From Labrenzia sp. OB1 (GTDB taxonomy: Bacteria; Pseudomonadota; Alphaproteobacteria; Rhizobiales; Stappiaceae), in NCBI RefSeq assembly GCF_001624695.1, contig NZ_JSEP01000014.1, positions 62,001 through 126,000 of the forward strand: a DNA stretch of 64,000 nucleotides, read 5' to 3'. Positions 36,578 to 48,045 of the stretch are shown here, piece after piece. The number at the start of each line of letters is the position of its first letter. Within the stretch, counting starts at the first letter, position 1. The notes below the pieces were generated by a model. That model had not been told where the DNA came from, searched no databases, and saw nothing but the letters and a program-made list of their open reading frames with translations. The position numbers were made by a program, and so were the translations under genes.

Positions 36578-37606
36578 TCAGAAACGAAGTTCTTCGACAA
36601 TCTCGTCGGAAGGCACGCCGGCAGCCTCCGCCCGGCTGATCCATTCCTTGCGCACATTCTGGATGCGTTCGTCGTCGATGACCGCAATCAGTTCGTCCGT
36701 GGGAAATTGGATGACCTCGACGTCCTTTTCCGGCCAGCCGGCACGAACGGCCGAAATGGTCTTGTCGAGTTCGCCGGCATAGTTCTTCGCATAGTCCCTG
36801 CCAAGCTGATCGACGATCGCACGGTTTTTTTCGTCCATGCCGTTGTAGGTGTCCAGGTTCATGGCGATGAGGTGGCCGAACGATGCGCCAAGCGGAATCT
36901 CGATATAGTATTTCGCAACTTCATCGTATTTCCAGCCATGGGCAAGCGCCGGGCCGATCGGCGTGCAGTCGAGGATGCTGCGTTCCAGAGCTTCATAGGC
37001 TTCCGAAGTTGCAACGGAAACCGGTGTCGCTCCCAGCGCCTCGACCAGCGCGGGATAGGCGAAGCCGTATGTCCTGATGCGCTTGCCCTTCAGGTCCTCT
37101 ACGGACCGGATCGGCGTCGTGCAAAGCAGGCCGTAGCTTTCCAGCGGCCGGAAACCGACGGCTTTCAGATTGCTTCGGGCAAGCTCCTCGGCGAATTGCG
37201 GATAGGCTTCATGCCACTTTTCCATCAGGTCGGAAATCTCGAGGGTGGACTTGGGCTGGGGGATAAAGAAGCCGACGGCATTGTTCAGCGGAAACTTGTC
37301 GGGAAAATAGGGGGTGACGATATCGCCGAAATCACCGACGCCCGCGGCGAGGGAATCCGGAATTTCCCGGGTCTTGGCGACACTGCCGCCCCAATAGACC
37401 TCGATCTCGTGTTCGTCGCCGGTACGTTTCTTGAATTCGTCGACGAACCACTGTGTGGAGATGGCCTGTGCATCGCCCGCACCCTGCGGCTTGAACGTGA
37501 TCCACTTGTAGGTGTCTGCCACAGCTTCGGTCGTAGATACCGCGGCGATCATACCAAGGGCAATCGCTGCTGATCCAAGTGTTCCGCGGTTCAAAAGTCC
37601 AGTCAT
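36578..37606 (-). CDS. dctP: TRAP transporter substrate-binding protein DctP
   Basis: This periplasmic binding protein of 342 aa has signal peptide MTGLLNRGTLGSAAIALGMI and cleavage near VADT. The family core includes VYWGGSVAKTREIPDSLAAG and LKGKRIRTYGFAYP, with the conserved Arg that usually pairs with a substrate carboxylate. ATG 37606 has an excellent GGGAGGAAAT site. A frame extension to 37636 is not needed. It is the first structural gene after the LysR regulator. The ligand is unknown, probably a carboxylate. Confidence 0.95.
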   Translation of the reverse strand: MTGLLNRGTLGSAAIALGMIAAVSTTEAVADTYKWITFKPQGAGDAQAISTQWFVDEFKKRTGDEHEIEVYWGGSVAKTREIPDSLAAGVGDFGDIVTPYFPDKFPLNNAVGFFIPQPKSTLEISDLMEKWHEAYPQFAEELARSNLKAVGFRPLESYGLLCTTPIRSVEDLKGKRIRTYGFAYPALVEALGATPVSVATSEAYEALERSILDCTPIGPALAHGWKYDEVAKYYIEIPLGASFGHLIAMNLDTYNGMDEKNRAIVDQLGRDYAKNYAGELDKTISAVRAGWPEKDVEVIQFPTDELIAVIDDERIQNVRKEWISRAEAAGVPSDEIVEELRF

Positions 37607-37757
37607 ATTTCCTCCCATTGCGCAGTTGAGGCGCAAACGTTTGTCCCTGAAGTGGCGGCTTGCATGACAAGTAGCCGGAAACGGATCTGATTAAAAAGAT
37701 CGCCGCCTATAATTCAAATACAATAGGCGTATATGTATTATGCCTTTTGGGTATGAG

Positions 37758-38681
37758 TCATTTCCAGATACCTTCAGCGACCAGTTCTTGCACGACTTCC
37801 TGGATCAGTTCTTCGATGACGGCCAGGGTCCGTTTGCGGCGCTGATCGGTGCGCATGGCGACGCACAGGGTCCACAGGATTTCCGGATTGCAGATGGGCA
37901 CGGCCTGCAGCACGCCTTGCTGCACTTCGGAAATGACCGCGCCGTAGGTCAGGATTGTGAAGCCGTGACCATATTTAACCAGTGACTTGGTATGCCCGAT
38001 CCCGTCGGAGCGCGTCACGATGTTCAGGGGGATGTCGAGCTGTTCGGCATGCCCGTCGATCAGAATGCGCAGGAAATTCGGCCGGCTTGGCATCACCAGC
38101 GGATAACTGCCGGCTTCAGCCAGGGAATATTCCGGTTTTTCCAGAGTGCCCGACCGCCCCACCAGGCACAGATGCTCGACCAGCAACTTGCTGATGCGAA
38201 TATCGTCCCTGGGGGCGGGGTCGTGCATCACGGCGACGCCGATCTCGTTGTTGGCGAGCTTGCGTTCCAGTTCTCCGCTGAAACCTTCCACAAACCGTAG
38301 CTCGATATCCGGGTAGCGTTCCTTGCTGCGTTCCAGCAGGCGGGGGGCGATGAATTCTCCTGGGGTCGGCGGCATGCCGACAGACACGACCCCACCCAGG
38401 TGTCTTGAATGGATCGTGACGTCGTGATGCGTCTGCTGCACCTGATTGAAGATGAGATAGGCGCGGCGCAGAAGAATTTCTCCGGCCTCGGTCAGCTCGG
38501 CTCCGCGGGAATTGCGAATAAACAGCTGAACCCGCAAGTCTTCTTCCAGTTTCTTGATCTGCCGGCTGAGAGCAGGTTGCGCGATCCTGAGCCGGCCGGC
38601 GGCGCGGGTGAAACTCTTTTCCTCGGCGACACAGATGAAGTACCGCAAGGCCCGCAATTCGATTTGCCAGTCGCTGTTCAT
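37758..38681 (-). CDS. LysR family transcriptional regulator
   Basis: This 307-aa LTTR has an N-terminal winged helix-turn-helix (LRYFICVAEEKSFTRAAGRL, QPALSRQIKKLEEDLRVQLF) and a C-terminal periplasmic-binding-like sensor domain. It is transcribed in the same direction as dctP and the catabolic genes, 151 bp upstream, so it probably responds to the imported substrate or an intermediate. It is divergent from the YeeE pair, which it might also affect. Confidence 0.94.
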   Translation of the reverse strand: MNSDWQIELRALRYFICVAEEKSFTRAAGRLRIAQPALSRQIKKLEEDLRVQLFIRNSRGAELTEAGEILLRRAYLIFNQVQQTHHDVTIHSRHLGGVVSVGMPPTPGEFIAPRLLERSKERYPDIELRFVEGFSGELERKLANNEIGVAVMHDPAPRDDIRISKLLVEHLCLVGRSGTLEKPEYSLAEAGSYPLVMPSRPNFLRILIDGHAEQLDIPLNIVTRSDGIGHTKSLVKYGHGFTILTYGAVISEVQQGVLQAVPICNPEILWTLCVAMRTDQRRKRTLAVIEELIQEVVQELVAEGIWK

Positions 38682-38888
38682 TCAAGGCACCCGGTCGAGA
38701 GATGGGAAACGGCGCAATGCCTAACACAGATTTGTTCTTGTCGACCGGGGCTTTTTCACAAGCCACCTGATGTTGACTTCAGGAAGAGGGCGGCTTGGCA
38801 CGCGCGGGGTAAATATTGTTCCGATCTCCAAAGATCTCCGGAATCCTGCAAAAATTGACAAAAATCAAAGCCGACTCCAAATAGTTCT

Positions 38889-38904
38889 ATTTATTCGAAT
38901 AAAT
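38889..38904. promoter_or_regulatory. Perfect 16-bp palindrome upstream of the YeeE pair
   Basis: ATTTATTCGAATAAAT is a perfect palindrome 20 bp before the first YeeE start, overlapping the expected promoter/leader. AT-rich palindromes of this kind are bound by ArsR-family sulfur-responsive repressors such as BigR/SqrR in Rhizobiales, which control YeeE/YedE genes. No such regulator is encoded in the window, so the assignment is inference. Confidence 0.6.
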
Positions 38905-38924
38905 GAATATATATGGAGGCTGAC

Positions 38925-39476
38925 ATGACACTGGATTGGAAAACAGGCGGGCTGGCCCTGGGGCTGGTCTTTTTCGCGGCGGTGCTGCTGGTCAAGCCCA
39001 TAGGGGTCTCGACCCAGTTCGTTATCCTCGACGGGGTGCTGTGGGACGCGGTCGATCCCGCTGTGGTGACGCAGACCGAGGACAGCTATACGGCGACAAA
39101 CGCCTATCTTGCCAAGTCGGGCGGCAAATACGCCAAGGCGGTCGCCAACCCGCTGAATTACAGTTTCCTCTTCGTTCTGGCCATGCTGCTCGGTGGTGCT
39201 GCCTCGGCCTGGCAGCGCGGCGGCGTGGGCCCTGCAGAGCGCCGCGTCCCGGAGCTTTGGAAGGCGAACTTCGGCGACAGCCCGATAAAGCGTTTTGCGG
39301 CGGCCTTCGCCGGTGGCTTCATCGTTCTTTACGGCGCGCGGCTGGCGGGCGGATGCACCTCCGGCCACATGATGTCCGGCATGATGCAGACGGCGGTGTC
39401 AGGCTATCTGTTTGCCGCAGGCGCCTTCGCCGCGGCGGTTCCAACCGCCCTGATGCTCTATAAAGAGGAGGCGTAA
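38925..39476 (+). CDS. YeeE/YedE half-transporter, N-terminal-type subunit
   Basis: This 183-aa inner-membrane protein with about five helices has the conserved cysteine segment GARLAGGCTSGHMMSGMMQT, found in the first half of full-length YeeE/TsuA thiosulfate transporters. ATG 38925 has GGAGG five bases upstream (38916-38920). The companion half follows after three bases. The two probably assemble as a heterodimer importing thiosulfate or another reduced sulfur compound. Confidence 0.92.
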   Translation: MTLDWKTGGLALGLVFFAAVLLVKPIGVSTQFVILDGVLWDAVDPAVVTQTEDSYTATNAYLAKSGGKYAKAVANPLNYSFLFVLAMLLGGAASAWQRGGVGPAERRVPELWKANFGDSPIKRFAAAFAGGFIVLYGARLAGGCTSGHMMSGMMQTAVSGYLFAAGAFAAAVPTALMLYKEEA

Positions 39477-39479
39477 CCC

Positions 39480-40064
39480 ATGGAAATCATACTCGCTCTT
39501 GCGATCGGCGGTGCTTTTGGCGCGGTTCTGGACCGCATTAGCGCTTCCAACCCGAATGTCATCGGGCGCATGCTCAACCTCACCAATCTTAAACTGATGA
39601 AGGCGATCCTGCTGGCCATCGGTGTCGGCTCTGTGCTGATGTTCGCCGGGCAGATGCTTGGCATCGTCGAGGTCGGCCACATGTCGGTGAAAACGGCTTA
39701 TCTTGGCGTCTTCGCCGGTGGCCTGCTGCTCGGCGTCGGCTGGGCGCTTGCCGGTTATTGCCCGGGCACCGGCGTTGTCGCCGCCGGCGCGGGCCGCCGG
39801 GATGCCTTTGCCTTCATCGCGGGTGGCCTTCTGGGCGCCGCCGCCTACATGGCGACCTATCCCGCCGTCAAGGCCACCGGCCTTCTTGACGCAATTCTCG
39901 GCAGCAACGCAACGCTCGGAGCGATCCCCGGCACGGATTACCCGGGGCTGACCGGTCTGCCCGGCGACACGCTCGGCATCGTGCTGGGACTGGTCTTCGT
40001 CGCCGTGGCCTTCGTTCTGCCGGAGCGGATAATCCGCAAGGACGCGCGTCTCCCCGCGGAATGA
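39480..40064 (+). CDS. YeeE/YedE half-transporter, C-terminal-type subunit
   Basis: This 194-aa membrane protein has the second cysteine motif GWALAGYCPGTGVVAAGAGR, the other half of the YeeE fold. In one-chain homologues both motifs occur in a single protein of about 350 aa, so here the transporter is split into PmpA/PmpB-like subunits. It is translated together with the previous gene. Substrate (thiosulfate or persulfide-derived sulfur) is inferred from the family. Confidence 0.92.
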   Translation: MEIILALAIGGAFGAVLDRISASNPNVIGRMLNLTNLKLMKAILLAIGVGSVLMFAGQMLGIVEVGHMSVKTAYLGVFAGGLLLGVGWALAGYCPGTGVVAAGAGRRDAFAFIAGGLLGAAAYMATYPAVKATGLLDAILGSNATLGAIPGTDYPGLTGLPGDTLGIVLGLVFVAVAFVLPERIIRKDARLPAE

Positions 40065-40130
40065 TCTCTTACCTTGCAGCGTGCGCTCCAGGCGCACGCT
40101 TGGCCTCAACGCCAACCAAGTGAAGCGCCA

Positions 40131-40637
40131 CTACGCTTTCCCCGCTACATATTCCCGGTAATACGCCGAATTCATCACGACCACGCCCAGCACCATGTCG
40201 TGCAGCAGACGTTTGCGGTCGGAGAACAGGGAGACCAGCAGGACGAGCGGTGTCAGCAGCGAGATGGAGAACCAGAAGAGGATGGCGTGGACCGCTGCGA
40301 GCAGGGGATAGGGCCGGTCGCCATACCAGAGGCGCATTTCCAGGCCCATGGCGCGCATGCCCGGTGTTGATGACTGCGGGCCACCCAGCGTGAAGGCCAC
40401 ATAGATCAATGCGACGGCGGTTGGCAGGATGGCATAGAGCAGGAAGCCGAGACCGAGCGTGAACACGCCGAGCACGAACACCAATACCCCGGCCACTAGG
40501 GTCAGCAGCGCGATCGCGATCACGTCAATGAAAAAGGCGAAGATCCGGCGGCTGCGGACGCCTGAGAACAGGTCCGGATGAAGGGCGGCGTCGAACACGT
40601 CCTGACGGTCGTATTGCGATGAGGTTTCAACTGACAT
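40131..40637 (-). CDS. RDD family membrane protein
   Basis: This 168-aa protein has an RDD domain: SRRIFAFFIDVIAIALLTLV near residue 30 with the Arg and Asp of the name, two further helices, and DRKRLLHDMVLGVVVM near the end. Function is unknown; some members act in ion or osmotic homeostasis. It is convergent with the YeeE pair. Confidence 0.9.
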   Translation of the reverse strand: MSVETSSQYDRQDVFDAALHPDLFSGVRSRRIFAFFIDVIAIALLTLVAGVLVFVLGVFTLGLGFLLYAILPTAVALIYVAFTLGGPQSSTPGMRAMGLEMRLWYGDRPYPLLAAVHAILFWFSISLLTPLVLLVSLFSDRKRLLHDMVLGVVVMNSAYYREYVAGKA

Positions 40638-40745
40638 GATCCGGCTCCCGGTTTTGTGATGACCTGAATGTGGGAACTTCCGCAGGGATTCGCAAATCCC
40701 GCGTTCTCTTGCGCGGAAGAGCGGCGGATCTGCCGCTTTTCCCGT

Positions 40746-44415
<3,670 letters not shown>

Positions 44416-44471
44416 GTGAAGCGGTTCCCGTTACATCTTGAAACGACTCCACTATCGCGTGAGGTGCCAGC

Positions 44472-45506
44472 ATGACCGACGACATCCTGTTTGAAAAACG
44501 CGGCCTGGCCGGATTTGTCACCTTGAACCGCCCGAAGGCACTGAACGCGCTCAATCACGCGATGGTCACAGCGCTCGCCGCCCAGCTCGAGCGCTGGGCG
44601 GATGATCCGGACGTGGCTCATGTGGTCGTCACTGGAGCCGGCGAAAAAGCCTTCTGCGCCGGTGGCGACATCCGCAGCATTTATGATGCCCGCCAGGCGG
44701 GGCAGCTCGACGGGCTCAGCGCCTTTTTCCGCGACGAGTATCTCCTCAATGCGCAGATCAAGACCTATCCGAAACCTTATGTTGCCCTGATCGACGGGAT
44801 CGTCATGGGGGGAGGTGTCGGCGTTTCGGTGCACGGTAGCCATCGCGTTGGCACACAAAAGACGCTGTTCGCCATGCCGGAAACGGCAATCGGTTTCTTT
44901 CCGGATGTGGGCGGCACCTGGTTTCTGCCGCGCATGCCAAAGAGAACAGGCGTCTATTGCGCCCTGAGCGCGGGACGCGTGAAGCAGGGCGACGCATTGG
45001 CAACCGGCGTGCTGACCCATGCAATCGATGAAACATCCCTGCCGTATCTGGAAAAGGCGCTGGAAACCGCGAGCGACATCGGCGCGGCTCTGGCACCCTA
45101 TCTGGTCACGCCGGAGAAGGGGCCGTTGAGCGGGAACGCGGACCTGATCGAACAGGTGTTTTCAGCAGGGTCGGTCGAGGAAATTCTGGAACGCCTCGAA
45201 AATTCCCGGGACGCCTTCGCGCAAAAGACGCTGGAATCAATTCACCAGAAATCGCCGACAAGCGTGTTGATCGCCTTTGAGCAGATGCAGCGCGGTGCGC
45301 AGCTTTCCTTTGACGACTGCATGCGGCTCGAATACCGCATCCTGTGCCGGATTCTCCAGAGTGAGGATTTTTTCGAAGGCATTCGCGCGGTGCTGGTCGA
45401 CAAGGATCAGGATCCGAAATGGGTGCCTTCCCACTTCAGTCAGGTGGACAGGGCCGGTCTGGCGTCGTATTTCGAGAAACCGTCTGTTGGGGATCTTCCA
45501 CTTTAA
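44472..45506 (+). CDS. 3-hydroxyisobutyryl-CoA hydrolase (enoyl-CoA hydratase/isomerase fold)
   Basis: This enzyme hydrolyses 3-hydroxyisobutyryl-CoA to the free acid in valine breakdown. The 344-aa crotonase-fold protein has GEKAFCAGGDIRSIYD, the oxyanion-hole region GIVMGGGVGVSVHGSHRVG, and PETAIGFFPDVGGTWFLPR, which is typical of HIBCH rather than of simple enoyl-CoA hydratases. It lies 56 bp after the dehydrogenase gene. Confidence 0.93.
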   Translation: MTDDILFEKRGLAGFVTLNRPKALNALNHAMVTALAAQLERWADDPDVAHVVVTGAGEKAFCAGGDIRSIYDARQAGQLDGLSAFFRDEYLLNAQIKTYPKPYVALIDGIVMGGGVGVSVHGSHRVGTQKTLFAMPETAIGFFPDVGGTWFLPRMPKRTGVYCALSAGRVKQGDALATGVLTHAIDETSLPYLEKALETASDIGAALAPYLVTPEKGPLSGNADLIEQVFSAGSVEEILERLENSRDAFAQKTLESIHQKSPTSVLIAFEQMQRGAQLSFDDCMRLEYRILCRILQSEDFFEGIRAVLVDKDQDPKWVPSHFSQVDRAGLASYFEKPSVGDLPL

Positions 45507-45524
45507 TCCGGGACCGGACCGCGC

Positions 45525-45944
45525 ATGATTACCAGTTTTCAGGACTTGATCGACTCCCGCCCGCCGTGGAGCACCGTTCTGGTCTGGTATCTGCGCGCGA
45601 TGGCGATTCTTCTGATTGGTGGCGGCGTCATTTACTGGGCGCGGATAATCGGCATCGTCGAATGGCGCGGCCTGTGGTTCTGGGATATGCCCGTCGCCCT
45701 TCAGGGCGCGATCGTGTTCTTCGCGGTGCTGGATCTGGTCGCGGCAACCGGCCTTTGGTTGACCGTCTCCTGGGGAACGGTCATGTGGCTGTTCCGCTGC
45801 TTCAGCCAGATCGTCATGCACACGATCTTTTCCGATCTCTATGGCCGGCGGCCCTATGAGATTGCCTTCTACCTGCTGACAATCGCGATCTTCGGCTTGC
45901 TGGTCTACCTGATGGACAGGGAAAACCGCGCCGGTTCCGGCTGA
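45525..45944 (+). CDS. Small membrane protein (DUF6163-like)
   Basis: This 139-aa protein has four predicted membrane helices, with segments AMAILLIGGGVIYWARIIGI, LQGAIVFFAVLDLVAATGLW and AFYLLTIAIFGLLVYLMD. The resemblance to DUF6163 of alphaproteobacteria is from memory. It is inserted between two valine-degradation genes with an 18-bp gap before it. Function is unknown. It may only be an operon passenger. Confidence 0.75.
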   Translation: MITSFQDLIDSRPPWSTVLVWYLRAMAILLIGGGVIYWARIIGIVEWRGLWFWDMPVALQGAIVFFAVLDLVAATGLWLTVSWGTVMWLFRCFSQIVMHTIFSDLYGRRPYEIAFYLLTIAIFGLLVYLMDRENRAGSG

Positions 45945-46054
45945 CGCTGGCCCGGGTTCGGGTTGACTGGATATCGGCCCTGTTGATTCCGGGCGTGAAC
46001 TGCTTCGCACAACAGATTCAAAAACATCACCAATTTTCTTTCGGGAGAAACGCA

Positions 46055-46948
46055 ATGGCACAGACAATCGGGTTCATCGGGCTTGGCAATATGGGTGGCC
46101 CGATGGCGGTCAATCTCGTCAAGGCCGGACACAAGGTGCTCGGCTTCGATCTGTCTGCGCAGTCCATGTCTGCCCATGCCGATGCCGGTGGTGAAAAGGC
46201 GGCAGGTATTGCAGAACTCGCGGCCGCCGCGGATATAATCGTGACGATGCTGCCGGCGGGCAAACATGTGCGCCAGATCTATCAGGGCGAGGGCGGCATT
46301 CTGGAAAATGCCAAACCGGGCACATTGCTGATCGACAGTTCGACCATCGATGTGGACAGCGCCCGCGCGGTGATCGCGGCGGCCACCGAAAAGGGTATGC
46401 CCATGGTCGATGCGCCAGTCTCCGGGGGCGTCACCGGGGCTGCCGCCGGAACGCTGACCTTCATGGTGGGCGGAGCCGATGACGCCTATGAGGCGGCCAA
46501 ACCCTATCTCGACATCATGGGCAAGACGATCGTGCATGCGGGTGGTGCCGGCAATGGCCAGGCAGCCAAAATCTGCAACAACATGATCCTGGGCATTTCC
46601 ATGATCGGCGTGTCCGAAGCTTTCGTGCTGGCGGAACGGCTTGGCCTCGACGCACAGAAACTCTTCGACATTTCCTCCACCGCATCGGGCCAGTGCTGGG
46701 CGCTGACGTCCTATTGCCCGGTGCCGGGTCCACTGCCGGCCAGTCCGGCGAACCGGGACTACCAGCCCGGCTTTGCCGCCGCGATGATGCTCAAGGATCT
46801 GAAGTTGGCACAGGAGGCCGCGAATTCCTCCGGCGCGGCAACGCCACTGGGCGCTGAAGCAGCGTCCCTCTATGCGCTGTTCTGCAACTCGGGTGGGGAA
46901 AGCCAGGATTTCTCTGCCATTGTGAAGTTCCTGCGGGGATCATCATAA
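46055..46948 (+). CDS. mmsB: 3-hydroxyisobutyrate dehydrogenase
   Basis: MmsB oxidises 3-hydroxyisobutyrate to methylmalonate semialdehyde with NAD+. The 297-aa protein has the N-terminal Rossmann motif GFIGLGNMGGPMAVNLVKAG, the substrate-binding DAPVSGGVTGA, and the catalytic lysine in GNGQAAKICNNM. The start at ATG 46055 is preceded by CGGGAGAAACGCA. It completes the three-enzyme valine segment; methylmalonate-semialdehyde dehydrogenase (mmsA) is not in the window. Confidence 0.95.
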   Translation: MAQTIGFIGLGNMGGPMAVNLVKAGHKVLGFDLSAQSMSAHADAGGEKAAGIAELAAAADIIVTMLPAGKHVRQIYQGEGGILENAKPGTLLIDSSTIDVDSARAVIAAATEKGMPMVDAPVSGGVTGAAAGTLTFMVGGADDAYEAAKPYLDIMGKTIVHAGGAGNGQAAKICNNMILGISMIGVSEAFVLAERLGLDAQKLFDISSTASGQCWALTSYCPVPGPLPASPANRDYQPGFAAAMMLKDLKLAQEAANSSGAATPLGAEAASLYALFCNSGGESQDFSAIVKFLRGSS

Positions 46949-47043
46949 ACAATGTATTAAATGACCCCTTCAAAGACCTCGTGAAAATTAACCAATGATT
47001 CAGCGTGTCTCTTAAGCAGATTTTAGAATCGGTCGGTTAAATT

Positions 47044-47054
47044 GCTTAGTAAGG
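47044..47054. promoter_or_regulatory. Candidate LdtR site upstream of ldtR
   Basis: The minus strand reads CCTTACTAAGC, 50 bp before the ldtR start. It shares CCTTAC-N-TA with 47855-47866 upstream of ldtP. This is a shared-motif inference only. Confidence 0.3.
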
Positions 47055-47103
47055 CGGGAATAATATCCGTCGAAAGACAGGTACTTGAAGAGGCGCAATT
47101 ACA

Positions 47104-47619
47104 ATGATTACAGCAAGCAGGGCAGTTGACGCTGTTGCACCGAGCCAGAGTGAAGAAGCGGAAATCAAGCCGCTTTATCTCGAGGCTCTGACGCTCGTAG
47201 AGCGGCTGCACCGACGTCTTCTCGACGTTATCAAGGATGAGTTCGATCGTATGGGCCGGTCAGATGTCAACAGCGTGCAGGCACTGCTGCTGTTCAACAT
47301 CGGCGATTCGGAACTGACGGCCGGTGAGCTGCGCACGCGCGGTTATTACCTGGGATCGAATGTTTCCTACAATCTGAAGAAACTGGTCGAAACCGGTTAC
47401 ATCCACCACCAGCGTTCCCGTATGGACCGCCGCTCCGTTCGCGTCAGCCTGACGGAAAAGGGCGGGGAAGTGGCGAAGATCGTCAACGATCTTTACGAGC
47501 GTCACGTTCTGTCGGTCGAACAGGTCGGTGAAATCGGACCAGAGGACTTCGCGGTTCTCAACAAGTCCCTTCGCCGCCTCGAGCGGTTCTGGACTGACCA
47601 GATCCTGTACCGCCTTTAA
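47104..47619 (+). CDS. ldtR: MarR family regulator LdtR
   Basis: This 171-aa winged-helix regulator matches LdtR, described in Candidatus Liberibacter asiaticus and Sinorhizobium as controlling L,D-transpeptidase and stress genes. The DNA-binding part includes LTAGELRTRGYYLGSNVSYN and the wing RSRMDRRSVRVSLTEKGGEV. Helices at both ends form the dimer interface. The L,D-transpeptidase gene follows downstream, as expected. A strong terminator separates them. Confidence 0.93.
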   Translation: MITASRAVDAVAPSQSEEAEIKPLYLEALTLVERLHRRLLDVIKDEFDRMGRSDVNSVQALLLFNIGDSELTAGELRTRGYYLGSNVSYNLKKLVETGYIHHQRSRMDRRSVRVSLTEKGGEVAKIVNDLYERHVLSVEQVGEIGPEDFAVLNKSLRRLERFWTDQILYRL

Positions 47620-47650
47620 GGGCAGACAGCAGACACATTTGAGTTTGATA

Positions 47651-47682
47651 AGCACCGCCCACCGGGCGGTGCTTTCTTTTTT
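47651..47682 (+). terminator. Rho-independent terminator after ldtR
   Basis: A 10-bp stem, AGCACCGCCC (47651-47660) and GGGCGGTGCT (47664-47673), with a 3-nt loop is followed by TTCTTTTTT. Confidence 0.92.
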
Positions 47683-47854
47683 GCCGCCTCACGCAGATTT
47701 GCGTTTCCATGCGACCGAATTCTTTCAAAATACCTGCGTTGATGACAGGCCTGAAATGAGTTGCTGTCATCGACATCTTTAGGTCACATTGAAATGGCTT
47801 TGTGCGGTGCTTCCAGCAAGATTTCGGTTAAAAAATCAAGCGATTTGTTAACTC

Positions 47855-47866
47855 CCTTACGTTAGG
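47855..47866. promoter_or_regulatory. Candidate LdtR site upstream of ldtP
   Basis: CCTTACGTTAGG, an imperfect palindrome, lies in the 426-bp gap 47620-48045 between ldtR and ldtP. Nearby AT-rich sequence (cggttaaaaaatc) could hold the promoter. It resembles the site before ldtR. No other gene is seen in the gap. Confidence 0.35.
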
Positions 47867-48045
47867 AATCGGAGCTGGTAAATGTGGTGCGGTACGTATC
47901 AATTCGTCATCCGGGCCTCAGGCACGACATCAGCGGACGTCCGGTCGCAACCGCTTGTTCGTCAGGAAGTTGATTGAATTTAAGGTGTCAGGGCACGTTG
48001 TTCGCGATCGGTTGAACAAAAGGTGCTTGTAAGACAGGTCAGCGC

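Noticed and set aside
36400..36639. 79-codon plus-strand frame through the G12 tract
   Set aside because: Low-complexity GC-rich translation that runs into the antisense of dctP; no ribosome-binding site or family match.
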